NCBI GenBank assembly: GCA_030837265.1 | Contig: JAUPKV010000445.1 | Span: 1 to 16,588 of the forward strand | DNA: 16,588 bases | Origin: Methanobacteriota archaeon | GTDB lineage: Archaea > Halobacteriota > Methanosarcinia > Methanosarcinales > Methanosarcinaceae | Direction of reading: 5' to 3' | Part shown: in pieces, positions 1 through 6,700 of the stretch | Position numbering within the stretch: the first letter of the stretch is position 1 | Layout: each line of letters begins with the position of its first letter | Made by a program: the position numbers and the translations under genes | Notes under the pieces: generated by a model | Told to the model about the DNA's origin: nothing | What the model saw: only the letters and a program-made list of their open reading frames with translations | Database searches by the model: none

Positions 1-143
1 TAAAAGCATTTAATCGAACTTCCTGTGGAACTTTCGATTTGTTTGATTGTGTTTAGATTCTTTACCCTTTATACTCAAACTTACAGGACTATTCGTCTTA
101 TTACAAGTATAGAGCCTCTGTATTTTTCGAATTTTATACAATA

Positions 144-167
144 AAAAAGCGTTAAATAACCCTTTTT
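144..167. terminator. Probable bidirectional terminator hairpin
   Basis: AAAAAG (144-149) pairs with CTTTTT (162-167), and GTTA (151-154) pairs with TAAC (157-160) across a single C/C mismatch and a 2-nt loop. The plus strand ends in a T run and the minus strand would do the same, so it could act in both directions. Confidence 0.45.
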
Positions 168-212
168 ATCATTAAAAACTAGCATGCAAAAACCGGAGTA
201 TGCTTTACACAG

Positions 213-242
213 GGAATTCAGTGTTACTTCTCACTGAGTTCC
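213..242. other. 11-bp stem-loop in a gene-free region
   Basis: GGAATTCAGTG (213-223) and CACTGAGTTCC (232-242) form an 11-bp stem with one G-T wobble and an 8-nt loop. Only a short T run follows, so it may be a terminator, part of a 3' UTR, or an RNA structure. Confidence 0.4.
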
Positions 243-261
243 TTTATCCTCCCTTGACTTT

Positions 262-284
262 CCAGAGTCTTCGACTGGCTTTTT
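262..284 (+). terminator. Terminator-like hairpin with T tract
   Basis: CC/GG closing pairs and AGTC/GACT inner pairs enclose a TTC loop, with an AG bulge on the left arm. A TTTTT tract follows at once. It reads as a terminator for plus-strand transcription entering from outside the window. Confidence 0.35.
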
Positions 285-380
285 GTATATAAAAAAGTGA
301 ACCGAAATATTATTAAGAATCATTCACCCCACACCCTATTTAGGAAAGAAATATCATAGGAAGACTTGCGAGTAGACCAT

Positions 381-523
381 ACTAAGAGCCTATCCGAAAA
401 GTACTTGACTGCTTGCAACTCTCGCAAGAAATAGTAGATATGACCTGAACGAAAACTCGGATGCTATAAACCTATTGTAACTTCTCAACATGCTTTTATC
501 GACTTTTCGGATAAGCTCTTAGT
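381..523. mobile_element. MITE-like element with 22-bp terminal inverted repeats
   Basis: The left end (381-402) and the reverse complement of the right end (502-523) match over 22 positions with one mismatch. The core is AAGAGC, a pyrimidine, then TATCCGAAAAGT. The element is 143 bp and has no coding frame, so any movement would need a transposase from elsewhere. The sequence next to the AGAGC core is TA on both sides, consistent with a TA target duplication, but the palindromic flanks make the exact boundary uncertain. It lies about 45 bp past the 3' end of the minus-strand gene ending at 570. It could also be a long hairpin with a non-mobile role. Confidence 0.55.
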
Positions 524-569
524 CGCAAGTGCTTTATTCGATTTCTCAAATGCTTAACTCTGAAGATAA

Positions 570-824
570 TCATACTTTTTTAGTAGGGTCAAAAGACGTT
601 TTAAACTCCCTCATCTTTTCTTCTGTAGTCCAGCCCATGCTTTGTAGGGATTTATGCTTCACAGGTTCGATACTATCTGGTACTTTTTTATTACGTTTAG
701 ATAGAATCCAAAATGCCAGACCTATCATAAGGATAATGACGAAAATAAACAGATGTGCGCTTATGAATGCCAGTATCGTGCCGAGTGGATCATCCCCATA
801 CAGGTAGAAAAATAACAAGATCAT
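570..824 (-). CDS. Small single-pass membrane protein, unknown function
   Basis: This is an 84-residue protein of a family I do not recognise. Residues about 16-41 are a hydrophobic membrane segment rich in I, L and F, followed by SKRNKK, so the basic side is probably cytoplasmic. The C-terminal half is charged and soluble (TEEKMREFK). The start is well supported: AGGTGG at 831-836 lies 6 nt upstream of the ATG at 822-824. A TATA-like stretch at 855-868, read on the minus strand, could drive it with a very short leader. The opposing plus-strand frame at 529-807 lacks comparable support. Confidence 0.7.
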   Translation of the reverse strand: MILLFFYLYGDDPLGTILAFISAHLFIFVIILMIGLAFWILSKRNKKVPDSIEPVKHKSLQSMGWTTEEKMREFKTSFDPTKKV

Positions 825-1071
825 TATTTACCACCTGATTAATTGTTTCACATAGATGTATATAAATTATAGCAGCATCTCAAAAATATAAAATTCTATT
901 ATATAATAAAAACATGCCATAGACATTAAAGCACGTAAAGGGTTCCTGGCTGGTACTCAAGCCTGCCCGGAAAGGAAAATCAGACATATCACAGTCTTTT
1001 ATGGCAGGTTGCATATCTGACAGCAGAAGGCATATTTTCAAGATAGTATACTTCTAATATAGACAGCTTAA

Positions 1072-1114
1072 GTTAGTGCTATTTAGTTCCGTTGTAAAAG
1101 ATAAATATAGAACA
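1072..1114 (+). promoter_or_regulatory. Repeated 43-nt element, copy 1, promoter-like
   Basis: This begins GTTAGTGCTATTTAG and is about 36/43 identical to a second copy at 1766-1808. The CTATTTAG core resembles a weak archaeal TATA box, which would put a transcript start near 1108. No gene follows on the plus strand, so if it is a promoter the product would be a non-coding RNA or an antisense transcript of the 1236-1493 gene. Orientation and function are inferred. Confidence 0.35.
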
Positions 1115-1185
1115 TACCTTACAAAAAAATACAGGCCATATGAAATATGGTTCCTGACCCGCCATAGCTATTGTGATACAACATT

Positions 1186-1228
1186 TAGAGGATTCGGCAC
1201 AACAGCTTAAACCTCTACCTGCCGGAAT
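1186..1228. other. Possible H-type pseudoknot or alternative stems
   Basis: TAGAGG (1186-1191) pairs with CCTCTA (1212-1217). ATTCGGCA (1192-1199) pairs with TGCCGGAAT (1220-1228) with one bulge. The arms alternate (A1-B1-A2-B2), which is pseudoknot order or two exclusive stems. It lies just past the 3' end of the minus-strand gene ending at 1236, so it could instead be that gene's 3' UTR structure. Confidence 0.3.
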
Positions 1229-1235
1229 TTGTAAT

Positions 1236-1493
1236 TTATACAAAAGCAATTCTAAGAAAACTCAACATTACTACAAAAAAGGCTCCGAAAATACCTCCGA
1301 TTGCACAAATCAAGACTGCGATCCAGCTTATTGCGATTTTAAGACCCAATAAATACTTTGCTAATATCAGCAATACTACCCCAATTGCTGCATTTATAGC
1401 AAGGCTGGTTACTTTCTTGAAGATTTTGTATAGCACAATAGCTGCTATAATTGCCATGACCAGTAATGTGATTTCTACTATTCCAACAACCAT
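1236..1493 (-). CDS. BofA-like integral membrane protein
   Basis: This 85-residue, almost wholly hydrophobic protein has about three membrane segments (residues roughly 3-21, 31-50 and 54-80). The order, with NAAIGVVLLILAKYLLGL followed by IAISWIAVLICAIGGIFGAF, resembles the pro-sigmaK processing inhibitor BofA family, which in Bacillus inhibits an intramembrane protease. Methanogens have no sporulation or sigmaK, so the role here is unknown. AGGAG (1503-1507, minus strand) lies 9 nt before the ATG at 1491-1493. An overlapping ATG 7 nt upstream opens another frame without family character. A weak TATA-like element lies at about 1600-1615 on the minus strand. Confidence 0.7.
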   Translation of the reverse strand: MVVGIVEITLLVMAIIAAIVLYKIFKKVTSLAINAAIGVVLLILAKYLLGLKIAISWIAVLICAIGGIFGAFFVVMLSFLRIAFV

Positions 1494-1765
1494 AAAACAT
1501 TGCTCCTGAAGACAATAAAAATTGCATTTTGATAAAACTTTTCGTTATTCAGAAAAAATTTACAATAACAGTATTATTTTCCCCCTAATTATTAATTACA
1601 CCTTATATTATTCCTCAGTTTTTTGTGGGGTCAAATTTCCTGAGTTATCCACATACAGAATTTCTCTGGAGGAAAACAGTTGCAGTAAATGCATACATGT
1701 TCTAAGGTTATTGTCGTGGTAAATCTGGAATGTATATGCATATATTTTTGATACTTGTAGTTTGA

Positions 1766-1808
1766 GTTAGTACTATTTAGTTTCATTGTAAAAAGTAGAT
1801 ATACAACA
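1766..1808 (+). promoter_or_regulatory. Repeated 43-nt element, copy 2, promoter-like
   Basis: This begins GTTAGTACTATTTAG and differs from the copy at 1072-1114 at seven positions without gaps. As in copy 1, no plus-strand gene follows, but a hairpin at 1827-1856 does. A predicted start near 1802 would put this hairpin in the 5' part of the RNA. Confidence 0.35.
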
Positions 1809-1826
1809 AAGATCTATTGAGGAAAG

Positions 1827-1856
1827 GCGATCAGAGTTAAGGGTTATCTCTATCGC
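1827..1856 (+). other. Hairpin downstream of repeated element, possible ncRNA
   Basis: GCGAT (1827-1831) and AGAG (1833-1836) pair with CTCT (1848-1851) and ATCGC (1852-1856), with one bulged C and an 11-nt loop. It sits about 20 nt after the repeated element, where a short transcript would begin. Whether it is transcribed is not known. Confidence 0.25.
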
Positions 1857-2101
1857 AAGGTTCTTCACCGCTTTTGGAAGCTAGATCATAGGTGGCTAAA
1901 TACTCCCAAAAATAAACTTTTTAAAATATTTTTTAAATAAAGGGAAAAGCATCCAGGTTTTTGCTAAAAACACATCGAAATAAACAAAATAAAAATATTT
2001 TATGATTTTTGGAAATATTATCAACAAATTAGACTGCAAGTAAATATTTTAATATCAGTACCTTATAATTCGGTTGTTCTTAACTCATAAGTTATTTCAT
2101 C

Positions 2102-2329
2102 TTAAAATTGTTTTTTGGAGAATCTACTATCTGTTTCATTCAATTGTTCAATCTTTTTTATCTGCTTGTTAACTATGTCGGCAGCCCTTGCCATATCTAA
2201 TTCTTTTGCAAAGGTTTCCAGGTATTTTAATTCCTTTATCGTGGTTTTTATTTCATCGGATAAATCGTTCATTCCGATTACTAACTCGTCTAATGACGAT
2301 ATCATGCACATTTCAGTTAATTCGGGCAA
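2102..2329 (-). CDS. Small helical, probably coiled-coil protein, unknown
   Basis: This is a 75-residue soluble protein, rich in E, K, L and I and without membrane segments. Residues about 12-65 suggest two amphipathic helices, as in small helical-hairpin regulators. The proposed start is TTG at 2327-2329, with GAGGT 7 nt upstream. A minus-strand TATA box at 2375-2385 predicts a transcript start near 2350, just ahead of that site. The frame stays open upstream to a stop at 2390-2392 and reads protein-like (IIQQYLKRLKEV), but it has no ATG, GTG or TTG. Either that part is leader or the gene has lost its original start. Confidence 0.55.
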   Translation of the reverse strand: MPELTEMCMISSLDELVIGMNDLSDEIKTTIKELKYLETFAKELDMARAADIVNKQIKKIEQLNETDSRFSKKQF

Positions 2330-2374
2330 TACATTTACCTCTTTTAGTCGTTTAAGATATTGCTGAATGATCTG

Positions 2375-2385
2375 GTATATAAAAT
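2375..2385 (-). promoter_or_regulatory. TATA box for the 2102-2329 gene
   Basis: On the minus strand the sequence reads ATTTTATATAC, a good archaeal TATA box. A start about 25 nt downstream (near 2350) leaves a leader of about 20 nt that contains the GAGGT site, which favours the TTG start. Confidence 0.5.
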
Positions 2386-2550
2386 AAGGTCAAAGTAATC
2401 CGGGACTGTGCTATGCCAGGGTTGGGGTTCAAAATGACAGGTAAAAGTCTTCCATATTCTTGAATAGATGTTTAAAGTCTACCCTTGCTGATAATTTTGC
2501 AGCTCCATTATAAGACCCACGAGTTATTGTTTAAAAACTAGTTAGTTTAT

Positions 2551-2593
2551 ATTAGTACTATATAGAATATTCACAAAAGATATAAATAACTCC
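2551..2593 (+). promoter_or_regulatory. Promoter candidate sharing the TTAGTACTATATAG core
   Basis: TTAGTACTATATAG with a downstream CACAAAAGATA resembles the 5' part of the repeated 43-nt element, with a better TATA box. A transcript start near 2587 would precede the small frame at 2643 and the SpoIIM-like gene at 2816, so it is the likeliest promoter for these. Confidence 0.4.
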
Positions 2594-2642
2594 TATTCAT
2601 CAATTAGAATTGTAGGTCCTGACACATAAATGCACGAAGGCT

Positions 2643-2774
2643 TTGATATGGAACAGATGGCTTATTGCAGTTATGTGTTCGATTGTGGGATTCTTTAGTA
2701 CCTCCAAAACTCATTTTTTCGGGCTGCAGGCATCTAATCCCCCTGCAGCTAACGACCTACCTTTTGATAAATGA
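2643..2774 (+). CDS. Possible 43-residue secreted peptide, perhaps frameshifted
   Basis: Read from TTG at 2643-2645, this frame gives 43 residues with a signal-peptide-like N-terminus (WNRWLIAVMCSIVGFF) and a short polar tail (NPPAANDLPFDK). The ribosome binding site fits a different frame: GAAGG at 2636-2640 lies 7 nt before the ATG at 2648-2650, and that frame ends after 16 codons. Three explanations remain: a short peptide with a poor start, a frameshifted remnant of a secreted protein, or chance. The SpoIIM-like gene begins 41 nt later on the same strand. Internal ATG 2673-2675 is another possible start. Confidence 0.3.
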   Translation: MIWNRWLIAVMCSIVGFFSTSKTHFFGLQASNPPAANDLPFDK

Positions 2775-2815
2775 TAATTCGAGGTTTACAACTTTAAAGG
2801 GCAACAGGCAAAAGA

Positions 2816-3448
2816 ATGGAGCCAATGAAGATAAAAACGATTTTACCTTACGCTGCAGCTTCGATGGTAATATTCCTCATTGCCGGTATTATTGGCTTTG
2901 CAACCGGCGTAGCTTACCTGACTGCTCCGCATACTGATAAAGTGCCATCTGTCAATAGTGCAGTCCAAACTTACAAACATTTTAAAGAAGCACAGGTAGA
3001 TCCTCTAGCCAAGCAGGGACCACTTGTAAAAGCAGCAGTAATTTCAATGTCCAATATTGCTATCGGCTTATCTGTCATTGTTTACGGATATATAATGGCA
3101 AGGTTTTTCGGAATATTTTTTGGTTCTCTGTTTATCCTTTCATACAATGGTTATGAATTGGGCAAGATATGTTTCGTGCTGTCAAGGTTAACAAGTTTAA
3201 AGATTACCATTCTTAGTCTGCTACCACATGCCATTTTTGAATTTTCCGCGGTTTTCCTGTGCGCAGGAGCAGGGCTTTTCATGGGTTATGAAATAATGAT
3301 GCACAGGTGTAAAGATCCTAATTATTACCATAATAATTATACTCACGATGAAATGATTGAAAGTTTGAAGTTTTATAGCAAATTTATTTTACCAATGTTC
3401 ATTCTAGCAGGATTCGCTGAAGTTTTTATATCTCCGGGATTCATCTGA
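2816..3448 (+). CDS. SpoIIM/DUF95-family integral membrane protein
   Basis: This 210-residue protein has about five membrane segments (roughly residues 14-36, 77-96, 99-120, 138-160 and 190-207). Segment four contains LLPHAIFEFSA followed by GAGLFMG, the LPH-hxxE signature of the stage II sporulation protein M (DUF95) family. In spore formers SpoIIM belongs to a peptidoglycan-remodelling complex. Archaeal members are not sporulation proteins and their role is unknown, possibly in membrane or envelope organisation. The start is either ATG 2816 or ATG 2825: the first has a weak AGGCAAAAGA upstream, and the second has GGAG only 3 nt away. A short palindromic terminator follows at 3458-3473. Confidence 0.8.
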   Translation: MEPMKIKTILPYAAASMVIFLIAGIIGFATGVAYLTAPHTDKVPSVNSAVQTYKHFKEAQVDPLAKQGPLVKAAVISMSNIAIGLSVIVYGYIMARFFGIFFGSLFILSYNGYELGKICFVLSRLTSLKITILSLLPHAIFEFSAVFLCAGAGLFMGYEIMMHRCKDPNYYHNNYTHDEMIESLKFYSKFILPMFILAGFAEVFISPGFI

Positions 3449-3457
3449 TGTTTGCTC

Positions 3458-3473
3458 AAAAAGATCTCTTTTT
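3458..3473 (+). terminator. Weak terminator after the SpoIIM-like gene
   Basis: AAAAAGA (3458-3464) and TCTTTTT (3467-3473) are perfect inverted arms that end in a T run, 10 nt past the stop codon. CCAAAA/TTTTGG (3474-3493) adds a second small stem. Confidence 0.45.
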
Positions 3474-3580
3474 CCAAAAATTAATCATTTTGGGTGCTTC
3501 TTTAGATAGAAACGATTAATTTATTTAGAGGAACCCTATTTACTAGAATTACAATATACTTTATTTGAATTAAACTTAGA

Positions 3581-3627
3581 AAATAATAATTTATTATTTA
3601 ATTCGTTTAAATAAATATGATTTATTT
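3581..3627. repeat. Two A+T palindromes upstream of the large surface gene
   Basis: AAATAATAA (3581-3589) and TTATTATTT (3591-3599) form a 9-bp inverted repeat around one base. AAATAAA (3609-3615) and TTTATTT (3621-3627) form a second around 5 bases. They lie 40-85 bp upstream of the TATA box, where an activator or repressor could bind. Base composition makes chance palindromes likely. Confidence 0.25.
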
Positions 3628-3665
3628 ATCACTACATATATCCCTTTAGTTTCATACTTTCAAAT

Positions 3666-3676
3666 AAACTATATAG
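3666..3676 (+). promoter_or_regulatory. TATA box for the large surface-protein gene
   Basis: AAACTATATAG predicts a transcript start near 3700, giving a leader of about 60 nt. That leader would contain the short frame at 3710-3763. Confidence 0.45.
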
Positions 3677-3709
3677 CTAATCCGGGATTGGACGCTGGAT
3701 GGTGATTTC

Positions 3710-3763
3710 ATGCTACTCTTAAACTTTCATAATAAGTTCTGGATGGATAAGGTGGATATTTAA
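3710..3763 (+). CDS. Possible 17-residue leader peptide overlapping the next start
   Basis: The ATG at 3710-3712 is preceded by GGTGA (3701-3705) at 4 nt. The frame encodes 17 residues (MLLLNFHNKFWMDKVDI) and stops at TAA 3761-3763. The last A of that stop is the first base of the next ATG, so the junction is TAATG. The downstream gene has its own AAGGTGG site inside this frame. The layout fits translational coupling or leader control of the 1438-residue protein, but the frame is short enough to be chance. Confidence 0.3.
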   Translation: MLLLNFHNKFWMDKVDI

Positions 3764-6700
3764 TGGTTTCTTACGCAAAAAACAGGTATTTCATGTTATT
3801 TTCACTGGCTTTTATAATTTTGCTGTCAGCAGTGCAGCACGCAGGTGCAGCTACCGGAGACCCCCTCGGGTCCAACGGGTCTGTGGAAAACCTTAACACA
3901 GGCCAGTATTTCAGTACAATCCAGGCAGCAGTAGATGCTGCAAACGAAGGGGCCACTATTGTTGTTTTTCCCGGCACTCACACCGAAAATGTGGACGTCT
4001 ACAGGTCCCTGACCATCAGGTCGTATTCGGGAAACCCTTCAGATACAGTTATCCGCGCTGCTTCTTCGGCAGACCACGTTTTCTATGTGACTGCAAATAA
4101 CGTAAAAATAAGCGGGCTTACTATTAGTGGAGCAAGCCAGAGTGCTCCTTACTCCGGGCTTTACCTTTACGGGGCAAAAAGCTGTACACTGGAGAACAAT
4201 ATTATATCCGGAAACTGGTACGGGATATCACTGGATGGTTCGTCAAGCGACATTCTGAACAGCAACATAGTAAGTTCAAACCTGGGAACCGGAATCTACC
4301 TCCGGAACTCGGCTGGCAATAAGCTTACAGGCAACACATTTTCTTATAATGGCGAAATAGGCATCTGGCTCAAAGACAGCAGCAACTCCAACACCCTTAC
4401 CGGGAACACGGCGAATTCCAATTTTAAATCGGGTTTCCTCTTAGATAACCAGTGCATAGGCAACGTCCTGTCAGATAATAAGATAGAAGCTAACGGGGAG
4501 CATGGAATGTACCTAAACTCCGCAAGCAACAGCAACACTCTAAAAAATAATACCATAAATTCGAACACTATTTACGGTATTTACCTTAGTGCTTCCGGGA
4601 ACAACCAGGTAACAGACAACAACAGGATAATAAACAACGGAGGCTGCGGGATAAGCCTCATCAATTCAAATTACAACCGCATTTTCAGCAATTACTTCAA
4701 CAATGCCCAGAATACTTACTTTGAAGGGACGAATGCCGGAAACCTCTGGAATACAACAAAAACGGAGCAGGTAAACATAGTTGGAGGACCATATCTTGGT
4801 GGGAACTTCTGGGCTAAACCTGACGGTACGGGCTTAAGCCAGGTCAACCGCGACCTTACCGGAGACGGTTTCCTTGATGCGGAATATGATCTCACGGACA
4901 TAAACGCTGCAGCACGCAACGTGGACTACCTCCCCCTTGCAAGAACGGAAATAGTAGATCCGTCAGGTAAAAAAGGATATACTCGAATTCAGGATGCCGT
5001 AAATGCTGCCGATAATGGGTATTCGATTGCCGTCTATCCGGGGACTTACAGGGAAAACCTGGACCTTACAAAGGAAGTAGCTATCGCAGCCTTATCCGGT
5101 TCTCCCGACAATACGATAGTCACAGCAAGTGATCCGAATTCTCATGTATTTAATTTGCACTCAAGCGGCACTGTCATCAGCGGATTTTCTATTTCAGGCT
5201 CCACCGGCTCCGATTCAACCTCCGGGATCTACCTTGATTCTATTTCGGCATGCATCCTGAGCAATAACCATGTATCAGGTAATTCAATAGGCATCTGCCT
5301 GAGCAATTCCGGAAGTAATACCCTTCTTAATAATAAGATATCCTCCAATAAATATGACTTTAAGGATAGCGGCACCCTCGAGAATACAATAGACACCAGC
5401 AATACCGTAAGAGGAAAACCCATTTACTATCTTTGCAGCAAATCCGATCTGGAAATAGGCTCTTCATCCAATGCGGGAACCGTGCACTGCATCAATTGCA
5501 ATAACATTACCATAAAGAACCTTACCTTTGAGAATAACGCCAGAGGCATTTCATTTTATAATACTGGCAATTCAAGGATATTAAATAACATTATTCAAAA
5601 CAACTTTGATGGGATTTATCTTGAATCCTCTTACGGAAACACCCTGGATAGCAATACCGTTAATAAAAGCGTAAATAACGGCATCTTCCTGTCCGGCTCT
5701 CCTACTAATACGATCATTAATAACAGGATTACCGAAAACGGAGTATATGGAATCGGTTTCAGCTCTTCGAGCAGCAACCTGATCTATAACAATTACTTCA
5801 ACAGCGTCAATAACGTAAACGTAGGAGCGGATAGTACCGGAAACATGTGGAGCACCACAAAGACAGCAGGGACAAACATAGTGGGCGGACCCATGCTTGG
5901 AGGAAATTACTGGGCAACTCCTCAAGGAACCGGCTTTAGCCAGACCTGTACGGATGTTGGGGACGACCTTATCTGCAGGCAGTCTTTTTCAATAGGCCAG
6001 AACAATATTGATTCTCTACCGCTTTATAATCCGGCTCAGGTCCAGCCGCTTGTCGATTTTTCGGCTAATGTAACCGGTGGGCTTGCCCCCCTTCCCGTAA
6101 GCTTTTCAGTTTCTGCATCAAGCAGGGCTCTGCCACTTATAGTGAGCTGGAACTTCGGGGATGGCACTCCTGTCCTGCAAGGGCAGAACAACATTGATGG
6201 CATTTATTCCGGCACTATGGAACATACATTTAATAATTCCGGAATATTCAACGTCACTTTAACTGCTAGCAATGGTAAGGGAAATGCGTCTAAGACTGTC
6301 CAGGTTTATGTCGCAAAACCAATCGTTTCTTCTCTTTCAATTGGGAAATATGTCGTTAGCCTCGATGAAAACACAAAAGAAATCGTAATCAATCCCGGTT
6401 ACGGAAATGTAGATGTCGTCGATAATGCGGTTCTGATCCGGCTCACAGGAGTGGACCTGTACATCGTCTCGGAGAATGGTTTCGAAAAGGATCAAAACGG
6501 TTACCTGAAAGGCAAATACCAATATGCTACATTGTATAAAACTCTGGAATCGAAAGATCTCGGAAATGGTTTAACTGCCAGTTTTTCTTTCAGTGCAAAT
6601 CTCAATGGGCAGCTTTCAGAATTTTTGAGCTCGGATGCAGGGATTACCTGTGGGATTGTGCCTGGCACTTCGAGTAGCAACATAGAACAGGCTTTTAAGG

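Larger units (their letters stand above)
1..380. other. Gene-free A+T-rich stretch with several hairpins
   Basis: I see no convincing coding frame here. The stretch holds three terminator-like or structured hairpins (listed separately). It may be the 3' flank of a plus-strand gene lying before the window start, but that is inference. Confidence 0.5.
825..1235. other. Intergenic spacer with possible promoters and RNA structure
   Basis: This spacer has no convincing gene. A TATA-like element at 896-906 could fire to the right. Downstream, AGCCTGCC (970-977) can pair with GGCAGGTT (1003-1010) with one G-T pair. CCATAT (1136-1141) and ATATGG (1145-1150) form a small hairpin. A repeated 43-nt motif and a pseudoknot-like arrangement are listed separately. 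Confidence 0.4.
1494..2101. other. Long A+T-rich spacer
   Basis: No supported gene. It contains a 12-bp palindrome TATATGCATATA (1733-1744), copy 2 of the repeated 43-nt element, a hairpin at 1827-1856, and a very A+T-rich stretch (about 1915-2070). A plus-strand open frame at 1522-1722 starts with TTG, lacks a ribosome binding site and has no recognisable protein character. Confidence 0.45.

Noticed and set aside
529..807. Plus-strand open frame of 92 codons
   Set aside because: It overlaps the minus-strand gene at 570-824, which has an AGGTGG site at correct spacing and a clear membrane segment. The plus frame has neither.
1522..1722. Plus-strand open frame of 66 codons
   Set aside because: It starts at TTG without a ribosome binding site, has an unnatural composition, and lies in A+T-rich spacer.
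1733..1744. 12-bp palindrome TATATGCATATA
   Set aside because: It is A+T-rich and short. Such palindromes are expected by chance in this spacer, and nothing else marks it as a site.
2665..2937. Plus-strand open frame of 90 codons
   Set aside because: It overlaps the start of the SpoIIM-like gene in another frame and has no domain or start signal.
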